A stretch of 64,000 bases of DNA from Rhytidiadelphus loreus (GCA_947034895.1 OX344765.1:8189001-8253000), one strand, 5' to 3'. Shown: positions 23,491-35,582, counted from the stretch's first letter. Program-made: numbers and translations. The notes: generated from the letters alone by a model not told the origin.

Positions 23491-24769
23491 ATCATATGAC
23501 TGGTCGTGAACATCCAATTTTGTTTCGTTTGCAATTCATCGATCAAGAACATGCATGGCTTGCTAGCAACATGCATGACATGAGAGCATGCAGCTACCTT
23601 CTTAATCCTCAAGAGCATGCATGCAAAGTGTAGTTAGCTAGTATAGCCATCAGCTAGTAAACGGGCATCCATGCATCCTCGAAGTCAATCACTGTGACAA
23701 AAATAAAGGAATGCAGATGGTATGGTATTCGATCGATCCAGTGAGTGCACGATCGACTACTTATGATCGATCGTGACCGCGTCCATGATGAAGAGGGTCG
23801 GCAAGACGACCATCAAGCTCCAATCCACTGCTTAGCTATGCTGTGGACAACAGGCCTGAACGGGCAACAACGTACAGTCAAGGATCGAATGATCGAAAGC
23901 AAGCGCACACCGATCAAGCAAGTGCACTGAAGAGACGACTACTGAAGTGGCCCGCTTGCAGCTTCAAAGTTTGGTAACCTTGAAGCATTAGTTGATGCGA
24001 AAGCAACCAGACCAGGCGTCACATCACCCTGCTTCGGTCTGACACGACGGTCGTGATCACTCGATCATCGCTTATGTGAGGTACAATACTAGTATGCATG
24101 AACCTCGACAGAAGACCCCGCCCAAACCCCGCCCTTGTTTATATTTTTTACAAATGTTTGGCCGTCGAAAGTATGACTAAATATTTACCATGCTATACCA
24201 GCCTCCACATGGAACACAATCAGAAAAATCCGGGCTCAAAAAGAAGCTTTCTAATCCCACCAAATATTGCTCTGTAGACAAACTGCCCTCAGAATACGGT
24301 CCAAATGGCGCTTGAATTCCAAAAGCCCAACCCCCTGTGGGGGTTAACCCTAAAAGGACTAATGGGTGACCTTGGAAATCATCTCTTTTCATTACCATGT
24401 AAATCATGGGCTTTAGAAATAGCACTCATTGGAAGTCAAACTATTGTAGAAGACCTCCCCTTTTCACAACAAAATTTTGAGGATGAATAGTTGTACTTCT
24501 GTTCTAGTACAAGGATTCCCTATCATCCATCGGTAATCCCACTCAGCCAAACGTCGTCCTCGATGTTTAAGGATTAAGCTAGTGTGCTGAGTGGGAATGT
24601 GAGCTGAGTAATAGTTGAAACAACTTCCCGTTGTGAAGGGACGTCCAGCATGTATTGTACTGTACAGAAACCCGTGGTGTCAATGAAGCAATCCCAGTTT
24701 TCTGTCAAAGATAGCTTCGTCCCATACTACTCCCATGCATCTGTTCGCAATGCATCTGTTCACAATGAA
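23491..24769. other. Intergenic DNA with RY-motif cluster, no gene seen
   Basis: From 23540 to 23680 there are many CATGCA/TGCATG motifs (about six), and from 23740 several GATCGATC palindromes. In plants CATGCA is the RY element bound by B3 factors, but clustering may simply reflect a palindromic repeat. No supported coding region. Confidence 0.35.
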
Positions 24770-25260
24770 ACCAAATCAATCAACGTCAGCCTTTCACCAG
24801 AGTCCTGTTGCTACCGAAAAGTAGAACGGCTCGTTAGAACCACAAGACGATGAACAAAGAAGCGCAAACCCTGACAAATGCAGCTTTGGCTAAACAGATG
24901 GAAAGCGTACCGACAAGACTGCTGCACCTGGCAATTTAGGAATTACTTCGAGGCTGCAGAGGAGAGTGGGTGCGCACAAACCGATTGCTGCACACGTCAA
25001 GCAGGGCCTTTCACACGACCCAGGTCTCCGATCTGCCCACACAGACGCATGAGAAATGAGTGTCACATGTTGAGGACCGACAGTGGAGATCGCCTAAGCC
25101 CTAAGAACACAATAAATTCGTTTTCACAAACACGCCACGCACCCGGAGCTTCAAAATCCAGTGCGGCATCGCGAAGCTTCAGCTCGTCTTGGTTCTGCTG
25201 GAGACGTTCCTGACCATCCTCTTCAATTCACCCAGTGAAAACTTTGGCAATGATTCAGAA
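24770..25260 (-). pseudogene. Orphan copy of the kinase upstream block
   Basis: Matches 4719-5240, including AACCAAATCAATCAACGTCAG, the CTAAACAGATGGAAAGC block and the minus-strand FEAPGAW motif. It differs by small insertions and deletions, for example an added segment near 25220. It lies on the wrong side of the decayed kinase at 26600-28345 to be its own leader, so it probably belongs to another array unit whose kinase exon is lost. Confidence 0.55.
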
Positions 25261-25439
25261 GACGCGGAATACTTGCACTAACAATGAACGAGGCAATTGC
25301 CCTCTTTTTACAGAGTGGGTCTACCGTGAAATTAGAATGAATATTTTAATACAGTGCCAGATTGAAGTTCACTGGAGATTATCATGATTTACTCCACTTT
25401 GGAAACTCACTTCTATTTCATGATAATTCCTGAGTGCGT

Positions 25440-25775
25440 CCGTCCTGTCCAGGTGGGTTCTCCAATTGGTTCACGTTGGTTTGCCCCAAGTTGGAAACAG
25501 GAATTGTGTTCTTTGATATTATTAACTCGTCATTATAGGTCTAGCATCAGTAATTACTCCTATCTACTCAACCAAGCGTTGAGGACGAAATTTGTGATCC
25601 TGGTTTCATTTAGGTTTCTGATGTGCTGTTCAACTACGACTATTTATCATGTCTTCACTGCGTTGCTTCAATTGTTCGTGAGATGTGTTTGTACGTAGCA
25701 GCATGAACAGAGTCAGTCGCTATTGTAAGAAGCTTTTAATGCTTTGTTTCTTGAACAAGGATGACCTGAAGTAGG

Positions 25776-25807
<32 letters not shown>

Positions 25808-26310
25808 AATTGAATGTGCAAGATGCATTTTCATCGGCCCCTTCCGAATGTCCCATTCACTCGTCCTCAGGACTGGAACCAGAGCCACAGGATTCTGTTT
25901 GCGATAGCTCAGATTTGCAATTCTCCCCTACCGTCATGGGAATACCGACAGCAAAAAAATTCTCTAAAATGTGATATTATGATCATTGCGCCCTGGAAAA
26001 GTGTATGCCTGATCGACTGTCTCCGAGTTCTTATCCATTAGGGGGGTGGCAGAATTCTAGACAGTGCTTTGAGAATGGAGGCAATTCGAGGAATATCATT
26101 TGGAATTTCTGGGAGGGGGGCTAGTATTTTGAGACGACATTCAGGGGTTGTGAATGTGAGGGCCTGGATTTGGAAACACATGACAGTATTGTGTAGCAGA
26201 AATTGAAAACTTTGGCAACTTTTAAGGTGGAATTTGGTGCTTGGCCAAGTTTGAAGAATAGATTGGACGTACGAAGGAGGTATCTCTCTGAACCCTGGAA
26301 CGCTCAATTC
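25440..26310. repeat. Flanking block of the kinase array, copy 2
   Basis: Aligns with 20370-21330. It contains an (AT)n microsatellite at about 25780-25806 where copy 1 has ordinary sequence. It leads directly into the 3' flank of the decayed kinase, consistent with tandem units. Confidence 0.55.
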
Positions 26311-26479
26311 CTTCTAGCAATTTTTACTGATTTTAGTTTATATCTTGTACAAAATATTTTATGTGGCTCAGTTTCCACAACTTGGTATAAAGGAAGCTCG
26401 GACTGAAATAGGGCGAATTCTAAGTATTCAGCAACTGAATTTCTCAATGGCTAGGAGGAAAATTGCGAGAAGGAATTAA

Positions 26480-28345
26480 GCGTTCCAGGGTTCAGGGGTC
26501 TAACCTCCCTCAATTAAAGTCCCTCATGGTTTGCACCATCTTGTGATGCCAACCAGTGAATTTTCAATTGACCAAGTTACCTGAGAACCCATGCAGAGTT
26601 TGAGATGACGTTCCGCAATGGATGAAATTTCAGCCGCCACAAAGCTTTGCGGATGACTTCAATGCAAAAATCGGTCGGTCAGAGGGGTTCTGAGCCCAAC
26701 ACTAGCTTCTCAATCAGCTCCTTCAATTCTTCTGGATACGCAGAAGGAAACCTAATCTTTCCACGCATGACCTTCTGAATGTTCGCAAACGTCAATGTCA
26801 TGTCACTCTCCCAAGGAAGCCTCCCGTGGAACGGTGGAAGATCTCGTAATTAAAATGTCAATCCAAAGTTGTACACATCTGCGGACCAGGTGTAGCTGTC
26901 CTCTGATTCACAAACCTCCGGAGCCATGTACATCGTCGTTCCTTGCTTCCTGGTGTGAAAATGCGAGCCTTCATCTCCGATATTGGATGATCCAAAATCT
27001 ATCACTTTGATGGTATGGTCGATTGGCACACGGCTACCAGCTGGCTGAGAGTACTTTGGGCTTGCAAGAATATTTTTCAATTCGGTTTGACATCCCGGTG
27101 TAGTACTCGACACTTGTGTACATGAATCATGGCTTCCACAATCTGTAAAGCAATGTCCACTGCTACCAGAAAACGAAAAGGACGTCGATTCGAGGAAATT
27201 GTTCCATCACAGTCTGTCAGTTCCTCGGTAATCAAGTCATGCAAGTCAAACTCCATGTGCTCAGTCACAAGGTAAAAGTCCCGATAACAATTAGGGTTCC
27301 ATGTATCCTCCTTGAAAGCATATCCCGTCCACTCCACGACATTCGGATGTTGCTCTCTTGCTAAGAAACCTGTTTCTGCTTTGACAGAATTTTGGATACA
27401 TTCGACATTGTTGAAAGGGCCACTGTTTCCCCCAACCACTTGCACTTCTGGACGCTCTTAGAAGCTCCGATTCTCGAACTTTCAACTGAGAGATCCACAA
27501 AATTGGTATCTGGATTTTCAATGACGAATGCATCCAGACGTGAGTACTCGCGTGAGTAGGACTCAGGAGCACAGGAGCTTGGCTGCAATCTCTCCCACCA
27601 GATGGCTTCAAGTTCGCCTTGATTGATGTTATTCCCCCTCGGCAAGCACAAAGTTATTGGATTCAAGAATTTGAAAGAAGAGTTGCCATGAGATCTGCTA
27701 AACTTTTGGTGTAGAGTTTCCCGATCAGCCTTTTGTCGACGTTCATCAGCTTTCCGTCACAGCCAAACGATTCCTACCATTTGGTGATACGAGCCTACAC
27801 CTCTCCTCGCACCACTCCCAGATGTCAAATCTGGATTTCTCTTCAGGGTCACAACAAAGGAAATCCACGATCCAGTCCAGCTCGCGAGTTGCTAAAGCAA
27901 ATTTTGAAAAAGTGGGTACAGAAGGTGGTAGTGAAGACAACGCAAGAGCAGCCCCACAACATGTACATTGATAGTCTTACATCAATTTTGTAACCATCCT
28001 ATGGTTGAAAATAGGTTTGCCTATATCTTGAGAATGGGACAAATAGAATCTTGACAAAAAAAATTCATGGTAATTTTTTTTTTGAGGAAAAAAATTTAGA
28101 AAATTAGAAAATTCTACTAAAATGTATTTATCTATATAGGAACAAATTTCCTTGAACTTCCTGCGAGCCGCAAATAGGCTGAATTGCTTCAGTGATCAGA
28201 AATAGGTGATCAACCTTAGACTTCTCCAACAACACTCCGAGCTAAGCCGTAATTAGAGCCGTAATTAGGATGTGAAATATGATATAGTTCACATCCTTAT
28301 AACAGACTTCCAAATCCACATCGACCATGGTCTGGAATATTAAAT
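26480..28345 (-). pseudogene. Decayed paralogue of the kinase gene
   Basis: Colinear with 2230-3880 on the minus strand, including the 3' flank. Recognisable pieces are the catalytic segment HRDVKPN near 27080, DFGSSNIGDEGSH near 26990, MYMAPEV near 26930, and CKWLGETVAL near 27430 followed by Ser as in the intact copy. The reading frame is broken several times: stops and frameshifts separate pieces at 26850-27113, 27077-27445, 27361-27666 and 27746-27940. A stretch homologous to about 3690-3830 is replaced at 27955-28290 by AT-rich sequence. Homology then resumes for about 50 bp and stops at about 28345, where the large palindrome begins. It is not expected to make a kinase. Confidence 0.85.
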
Positions 28346-28680
28346 ATATAAGAAAGGATTAGAAAAGCAATAATGCAATCAACATTCAAGTTTATCTATC
28401 CCTTCCTACATTTTAGGATTGTTAAGTGAATGAAATATGTAAGGAAGGAGTAGAAAAGCAATAATGCAATTGGCATTTAAGCTTATCTATCCTTTCCTAC
28501 ATTTTAGTATTGTTAAGTGAATGAAATATGTAAGGAAGGAGTAGAAAAGCAATAATGCAATTGGCATTTAAGCTTATCTATCCCTTCCTACATTTTAGGA
28601 TTGTTAAGTGAATGAAATATGTAAGGAAGGAGTAGAAAAGCAATAATGCAATTGGCATTTAAGCATATCTATCCTTCTCT
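28345..28680 (+). repeat. 91-bp tandem repeat, left tip of palindrome
   Basis: About four units, each with AGAAAAGCAATAATGCAAT, then a TTTAAGCTTATCTATCC block, then CCTACATTTTAGGATTGTTA. The inner units are nearly identical. Confidence 0.8.
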
Positions 28681-29298
28681 ATTTCTTTTGTATTTAATTA
28701 TAGAAGAAAGATGATTGATAGTAAATACAAATACATGGTCATTTAGAAAATCAAAAAATCAAAATACATATATAAAGTTCTTTTAATAAAATGACTTGGG
28801 CGTACAAGAAAATAAGTGATCCTGCTAGAAACAAGATGAGTCAAAAAGAATATGTTAAACTTGTATGAAGGAGAAAAAAACTATAGATGTTGAAGGTGTC
28901 AAATCAAAAGTAAAAAGTATTTTTTAGACAACATAAATTTGATATGATTCAATTTCAATTGAAGTATTTAACATCTTCTAAAATTAAGCATATATAGTAA
29001 AAGTCTTTTTTTTGCCCTTCTCTTTATATTAACTTTTATTATTCAATTGTATTATTATTTTTCTTTTATATTATATTTATGTATTCATGTTACTTTTTAC
29101 TTGAGAATTTTTTTCAAATTTATTGGGTCTTTAAGAAAAAAATTAAATATGAATTAAATTATTTTATATTTTTGTTTTGTTTTTAATTATGTAGAAGTAA
29201 AATTATTTAAAACTCTTTCTTATGACATTCTCTAATTAAATGTATAAAACATAGGTGAGAACATAGGTGCCTATGTTTATTTTAAGGAACGGAGTTCT

Positions 29299-30552
29299 GA
29301 GTGATTGCAAGAAAGACTGGTCCTATTTCGTGTCACAATTGCAGTGACGAAGCTGCCATTAGTGGTAACTTTCGGAAAATGAAGCCAATGAACTTGAAAT
29401 TTTTATTGAAGATATCTAACTCAGAAAGCATGAGATTCATTATTTTTTATAAATTTTGAAAAATAAATTTAAAATTAAATGTTAATTTAGCTAATTTATC
29501 ACACTTTGTGGTTTAAGGGTTTTTAATACTGTAGAGTATCTAAAAATTATGATGTTCCCTTGAATTTTTTGTGGGCTATTCCCACACAAAATGAGCATGT
29601 ATCTACCAAAGCATTAGAGAAAATCTGAACCCAAGAGAGCCAAATGAGAGTCTGATATAAATTTATTTTGTACTTCGAATCAAAATCCAATACTATTCCC
29701 CTATTTCCAGTCACTCTCCATGTCAGAGATTTGCGAGATGCAATTGGAGAACTTTAACTGTGTCTTACTAATCTGAATTTTATAATGCGTGTTCATTGTT
29801 GAAGCTGTCAGTGTTGGAAAAACGTGCCAATCAAAACTGAATAGTTTACAACATTTTGCATGGCCATAATAATAACGCAACTTATTTAAGTATTTGGGCA
29901 GTTTCATACTTCCGTAACAACTATATTAAAAGAATCTTGTTGAGTAAACTACTCAATTTTAAGTATTTAATGTATTTAGTTTTCAGAAGACAGTTAGACT
30001 GTTACCCGATGGAATTTGCCGAAAGTCAGACACTCTGACTACTCACATTTGACAAATTTGCTAGGTTTCTAGACTTCAAATAATAAAGTGGATTGTCACT
30101 CTATGGCAGCCCAGCCGAGGGCTGCCTTTTTCTCTAATGGAGCATTCAGAAAAACACAATTCTTTGTCCTCAACATGCGTGCAAATAGGAGTCCCTTGCA
30201 CATAGCACTCTAAACATTCATGATGGTTTCAACTTCTAGTTTTTGGTGAAATGTAATCTCTATCAAGTCTATACAAATGGACAACTTTTAGTTTTTTTTT
30301 ATTCATGATTTTCTAATTATTATTAATTTATACTTAATTTTATCTACTTTCTATGATAAACTATTGTTTTTTTCAGATAGTATTGTTTCAGTACTTATAA
30401 GTAGTCAAAAGTACTATTGGTTGTTGATTTTTCAAATCGATGACTAAGATTTTTCTGTTTCGTAGTATTGTAGTATTCATAGTACTGAGCGCAAAAAATC
30501 ACAATTTTGATAGAACGCTACAAAAATGGTTTGGTCTTTCTTGCAATCACTC
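29299..30552. mobile_element. 1254-bp inverted-repeat insertion in left arm
   Basis: The ends are GAGTGATTGCAAGAAAGAC and its reverse complement. The right palindrome arm at about 32205-32215 preserves the uninterrupted sequence, so this is a proven insertion. TTCT occurs on both sides (29295-29298 and 30553-30556), an apparent 4-bp duplication. There is no transposase. The superfamily is unclear because 4 bp is not typical of the common plant families. Confidence 0.8.
30105..30126 (+). other. GC-rich hairpin followed by T run
   Basis: GGCAGCCC and GGGCTGCC form a perfect 8-bp stem with a 6-nt loop, followed by TTTTT. It stands out in AT-rich sequence inside the 1254-bp element. It resembles an intrinsic terminator in form, but in a eukaryotic nucleus it could at most act for RNA polymerase III or as an RNA fold. 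Confidence 0.5.
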
Positions 30553-31469
30553 TTCTGAGAATCTCAACAAACTATACATACAATGTGTTCCAGAAAAGTA
30601 TCTTTATATTCATCATGGATTAGTGGCTGTACAAGACAAGTCTACAAAAGAAATCGTACTTATTGTAAGATGTTTGCCTTTTGATAACATGACTGTTAGT
30701 GAATATAAAGAATATGAGAAAGTTACAACAACACTTGTAAACATGGCAAAAGATGTTAATGTGGTCAAAACTAATGTGACTCAAAGGACAGGATACATGT
30801 ATGTTGTTGGATGGAGAGGAGGTGTGTTGTAAATTCCTAAATTATATTTATGTTTTTGTTATATTATTTAAATTATTTGTAGTTTTGATTCATTAATTAT
30901 TTGTATCCTATAACCATTATTTATATATTATACTTTTGTACAATGCAAGTTCAAATCCAAATCGAATCTTAGGTTGTTATGTTCTAGGTAAGTAGATTCA
31001 GGGTAATGTTTCAAAACTTGAAAATTGGAAGCATCAACAAGAATTATTTCCAGAAAATTCAACCATTTTTGGTAATAAATTCTGCAATTTGGCCCCAACT
31101 TTATTTAATCAAACAAGAATGGAAGTAATAGAGATCTAAGTGCCTACTTTGGATGAAACAGAGTTTGATATTCTACATGCAAAGAAGGCTGCTTTTGGTA
31201 GCAATTTGACCTAAACCATGTAAGATTTTATTAATTGTTTTCATAGAGATAGGGATTCTAATTCCTACTCTTTTCTCCCACATGTTTTTAGACTAGTATA
31301 CTAGCAAGTAAAAAAAATGGTTTTCATAGTGTAGGAGGTCAATTTCTATTAGGTAGTTATAAAGTATGCTTTGATTTTAATGCTTAGTTTAAATTAACGC
31401 ATATTTTATAACTACCTAATAGAAATTGACCTCCTACACTATGAAAACCATTTTTTTTACTTGCTAGTA

Positions 31470-32722
31470 TACTAGTCTAAAAACATGTGGGAGAAAAGAG
31501 TAGGAATTAGAATCCCTATCTCTATGAAAACAATTATTAAAATCTTACATGGTTTAGGTCAAATTGCTACCAAAAGTAGCCTTCTTTGCATGTAGAATAT
31601 CAAACTCTGTTTCATCCAAAGTAGGCACTTGGATCTCTATTACTTCCATTCTTGTTTGATTAAATAAAGTTGGGGCCAAATTGCAGAATTTATTACCAAA
31701 AATGGTTGAATTTTCTGGAAATAATTCTTGTTGATGCTTCCAATTTTCAAGTTTTGAAACATTACCCTGAATCTACTTACCTAGAACATAACAACCTAAG
31801 ATTCGATTTGGATTTGAACTTGCATTGTACAAAAGTATAATATATAAATAATGGTTATAGGATACAAATAATTAATGAATCAAAACTACAAATAATTTAA
31901 ATAATATAACAAAAACATAAATATAATTTAGGAATTTACAACACACCTCCTCTCCATCCAACAACATACATGTATCCTGTCCTTTGAGTCACATTAGTTT
32001 TGACCACATTAACATCTTTTGCCATGTTTACAAGTGTTGTTGTAACTTTCTCATATTCTTTATATTCACTAACAGTCATGTTATCAAAAGGCAAACATCT
32101 TACAATAAGTACGATTTCTTTTGTAGACTTGTCTTGTACAGCCACTAATCCATGATGAATATAAAGATACTTTTCTGGAACACATTGTACAATTTGTTGA
32201 GATTCTCATAACTCCACTCCTTGAAATAAACATAGGCACCTGTGTTTCATACATTTAATTAGAGAATGTCATAAGAAAGAATTTGAAATAATTCTACTTC
32301 TACATAATTAAAAACAAAACAAAAATATAAAATAATTTAATCATATTTAATTCTTTTCTTAAAGACCTGATAAATTAAAAAAAAAATCTCAAGTGAAAAG
32401 TAACATGAAAATAAAAAAATAAAAAAATTTAAAAAAAATAAAAAATAAAAATATATATAATATTAAAAAATAACAATACAATTGAATAATAAAAGTTAAT
32501 ATAAATAGAAGGGCAAAAAAAAGACTTTTACTATATATGCTTAATTTTAGAAGATGTTAAATACTTCAATTGAAATTGAATCATATCAAATTTATGTTGT
32601 TTAAAAAATACCTTTTACTTTTGATTTGACACCATCAACTTCTATAGTTTTTTTCTCCTTCATACAAGCTTTAACATACTCTTTTTGACTCATCTTGTTT
32701 CTAGTAGGATCACTTATTTTCC
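31470..32722 (-). pseudogene. Same broken gene in right palindrome arm
   Basis: Mirror image of the left-arm gene, without the insertion. The exon piece 32722-32600 follows a splice-like TGTGCAG and is better preserved than in the left arm. The 31936-32145 frame is identical in protein to its left-arm counterpart. The HRD triplet is at 31518-31526. The same two stops (around LT*TM*D) occur in both arms, so the gene was dead before, or copied along with, the inversion. Transcription across both arms would give a long double-stranded RNA. Confidence 0.4.
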
Positions 32723-32869
32723 TGCACACCCAAGTCATTTTATTAAAAAAACTTTATATATATGTATTTTGAATTTTGATTTTTTGATTTTCTAAATGAT
32801 CGTGTATTTGTATTTACTATCAATCATCTTCCTTCTATAATTAAATACAAAAGAAACAGAGAAGGATAG

Positions 32870-33190
32870 ATATGCTTAAATGCCAATTGCATTATTGCTT
32901 TTCTACTCCTTCCTTACATATTTCATTCACTTAACAATCCTAAAATGTAGGATAGATAAGCTTAAATGCCAATTGTATTATTGGTTTTCGACTCTTTCCT
33001 TACATATTTCATTCAATTAACAATCCTAAAATGTAGAAAAGGATAGATAAGCTTAAATGTTGATTGCGTTATTGCTTTTATAATCCTTTATTTCATATCT
33101 TGTCCCATTTAACAATCCTAAAATGTAGGAAAGGATAGATAAGCTTAAATACCAATTGCATTATTACTTGTCTAATCTTTTATCACATAT
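32870..33190 (-). repeat. 91-bp tandem repeat, right tip of palindrome
   Basis: About four units, the reverse complement of those at 28345-28680. They are more diverged from one another than the left units. Confidence 0.8.
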
Positions 33191-34351
33191 CTTATTAAAC
33201 TTGACAATCCCCCAAAATACAAAATGTCTATAACAATTCATATCAATAAATGTAATCCATATTATACTACCAAAAAAATTGCCTTCTACTTACTTTAAAC
33301 TTTTATACTCAGCCATTTGTAGAATTAGGGTTACAATGTAATTCGTACACTAATACAACCACATCAAAATAACATTGTAAATATAACAAATATAATTTTG
33401 GATACTAATGAAACCTTTGGTTATATTTCCTAATATATAATATAACTTTATGTGCAAATTAGGAAACAAAGCACAACCTTACAAACAAACAATAACAATT
33501 AGCACTTCTTGAACTATCCAACTTATTTACTTCCACCTATCTATAACATCAAAAAAATTATTTCCATCAAAACCATACTCAACAAACTCTTTATAACTCA
33601 TAAAGCAACCTTACAATTATCAAATCCAAGTACCTAGATATTCTAATCTCAAACCCTAAATATTCAAAAAACAAGAAATGCTTCAACATTGAAATAATCA
33701 CAACTGTCACAACCCAAAAATTCTCTTAACAATTCACCTTTCAAAGCCTACATCCACGACTTGTTATAAGAAAGAAAAAAACATTGCTTCAAGTACAAGA
33801 CATAAACAACAAAGTAATAGCTGTTGAAGAGGAGCATTACTAGATATAAAGACAATACAAAGTTTAAACTTCCTCTTCTAGCAACTTATAAATCACTAGC
33901 ACAATAATTTTAGTATCTTCAATTGGCTAGCTTCAGTTGCACTTCTTTTCAACTTGTTTACTACTACTGGTACTTCCTTTCAAGAACTTCAAGTAGAACT
34001 TCAAGTGGCTTATGTTTATCATATTGAAAAGTGCAATAGCACTCTCACTCATAAAATCACTAATACATTTATGAATCACTAGCACTTAATTTTAGTAACT
34101 TCAATTGGATAGCTACAATTGAACTTATTGTTCAACCCATTCACTAGTACTGCCTTTTAAGAACTTTAAGTAGAACTTCAAGTAGCCCATGTTTATTATA
34201 TTGAAAAGTACAATAGCACTCTTACTTACATTAAAAAAATCTAAGGCCAAAACAAGGTTCTTTAATTTTTGCAAAGATAAGGAAAATAATTTTTTTTTAA
34301 ATATTTTTGAAATCACCAAACTGATGTAGCATTAGTGCCATATCAATTCAA

Positions 34352-34384
<33 letters not shown>

Positions 34385-34398
34385 TTTTTAATAATCTC
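33191..34398. repeat. AT-rich DNA with a 180-bp tandem duplication
   Basis: No gene. The segment 33885-34068 is repeated imperfectly at 34070-34235; shared landmarks are AATCACTAGCAC, TTCAAGTAGAACTTCAAGT and TTGAAAAGT followed by CAATAGCACTCT. A (TA)n(GA)n microsatellite lies at about 34350-34385. Confidence 0.6.
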
Positions 34399-34955
34399 GG
34401 GGGGGGGGCATTTAGAGTGTCCATTAGAAACCACGTGTGAACGAAACTTTGGACCCCTTATATACTTTTTGAATTTTAAATAAAACAAAATTTAAAAAAT
34501 ATAAATAGATTTTCCTACTTTGAAAGTTTATGTTTTGAATTATTGATATTTTTATTTGTTAATCATAATTAGTTACAAATTTTTGAAGTAAAAAGATACA
34601 CTATAGAACTGAAAAATAACTTTCACACCCCTATATTATATAAGAAAAAATAGTCTAAAAAACGAACAAAAAATTCGTAAAAATAACTCATTATTGAAAG
34701 CTCATTTTGAGTTGAATATTGACTCAATGGTCATCTAAATGTGTCCTCTATAATTATTTGAGTTGAAAAACATGCCATTTTAGTTCATTTTCAACCTCTT
34801 CTAGAAATCATTTCATATTTGATTTGAGATGGAAATTTTGGCAATAGAAATTTATAGTCATTATTAAACAATGTTCAAAATTTTAGGTTGAAATTATAGT
34901 TGATTAGAAACCACTTATTCACACGTGGTTTGTTATAGTAGAACTAAGTGCACCC
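34399..34955 (-). mobile_element. 557-bp terminal-inverted-repeat element, copy 2
   Basis: Reverse-oriented copy of 14906-15462, aligning over its full length with scattered differences. The G run at the left end is nine bases here. No ORF. Confidence 0.75.
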
Positions 34956-35582
34956 TCTAAGTTGATAATTTTAAAAGTGTAATTGCATCTTACATGTGTT
35001 GTCTTACAGCCTTATTTGAGCCTTAGATTTTTTGTAACAATGGCCTAAACTCTAATCTATTACCTCATGTTGTAAAAGGCCATACTTGTAAACTTCTTAA
35101 GAATGTCAAATTTTTACAAATTAATATCATTATGTTTATCTACAAAATCCGGTAGTAATATTTAGTATAAATAGTTTGCATACAAACTTTTGTCAAAGAT
35201 TGATAAAAATTGTTATATTCTTTAAGAGTAATATCCTTCAAATGTCTTAGCCAAATAGCTCTGATATTGTTTAGAAATTTCCAATTGCATTAGGTATTGC
35301 AAACCATTTTATTTTCTAATTCTACAATGTTTAATTCCCAAATGCCCAAGGCAACAAATCATGGCATGGATAATACTTTGAAGTTAAATAAAACCTAATA
35401 AATGTGCTATTTTTAATTGTTTTTAGTTATAAAAAATTACTTTTGAAATCTAATTCTAGCACACAAATTAGATTTTCTAATAGCCACTTGCCGAGCCTTT
35501 TAAAAATAAAGAGCCACTTGCCAAGCCTCTCTCATGCGCCAAGCGTGGAGATGCTCTTACGTAGTTTGCTCTACAAGCACCC
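34956..35582. other. AT-rich intergenic DNA, no gene seen
   Basis: No recognisable frame; a 102-codon open stretch beginning at 35404 runs into the transposon end and has no motif. Confidence 0.4.

Larger units (their letters stand above)
28800..31310 (+). pseudogene. Broken gene in left palindrome arm, possibly TET/JBP-like
   Basis: Three exon-like pieces are seen. One near 28810-28890 matches the right-arm piece containing NKMSQKEYVKACMKEKK, here frameshifted. A second at 30553-30832 contains GLVAVQDKSTKEIVLIVRC and ends TGYMYVVGWRGG. A third at 30950-31310 contains LENWKHQQELFPENS and, after two in-frame stops, FHRDRDSNSYSF. An HxD followed by a SYSF-type strand recalls the iron site of TET/JBP-type 2-oxoglutarate dioxygenases known from fungal and algal transposons. 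That assignment is inferred from pattern only. Stops and the 1254-bp insertion make this copy non-functional. An apparent 130-codon frame at 30440-30832 is a fusion of the insertion with the old exon. Confidence 0.4.
28340..33190. mobile_element. Large palindromic (foldback-type) element, 4.85 kb
   Basis: The left arm (28340-31368) is the inverted counterpart of the right arm (31399-33190). The inner 800 bp are nearly identical, and the spacer is only about 30 bp. The left arm is longer only because it holds a 1254-bp insertion. Both tips consist of several copies of a 91-bp tandem repeat. Long inverted repeats with internal direct repeats are the architecture of foldback elements. The left tip abuts the decayed kinase. 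A target duplication was not found, and no kinase sequence resumes after 33190. Confidence 0.7.

Noticed and set aside
22533..23618. Minus-strand frames of 121 and 151 codons
   Set aside because: The plus strand of the same interval has coiled-coil-type composition and a plausible intron, so these are antisense shadows.
30105..30126. Bacterial-type intrinsic terminator
   Set aside because: The context is clearly eukaryotic nuclear transposon DNA, so the form is noted only as a hairpin.
30440..30832. 130-codon protein-like frame starting in the 1254-bp insertion
   Set aside because: Its first part is transposon end sequence and only its last part is the old exon; the mirror arm shows the original without it.
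34350..34385. TA/GA microsatellite as a regulatory GAGA element
   Set aside because: It is a simple repeat next to a transposon end with no gene downstream.
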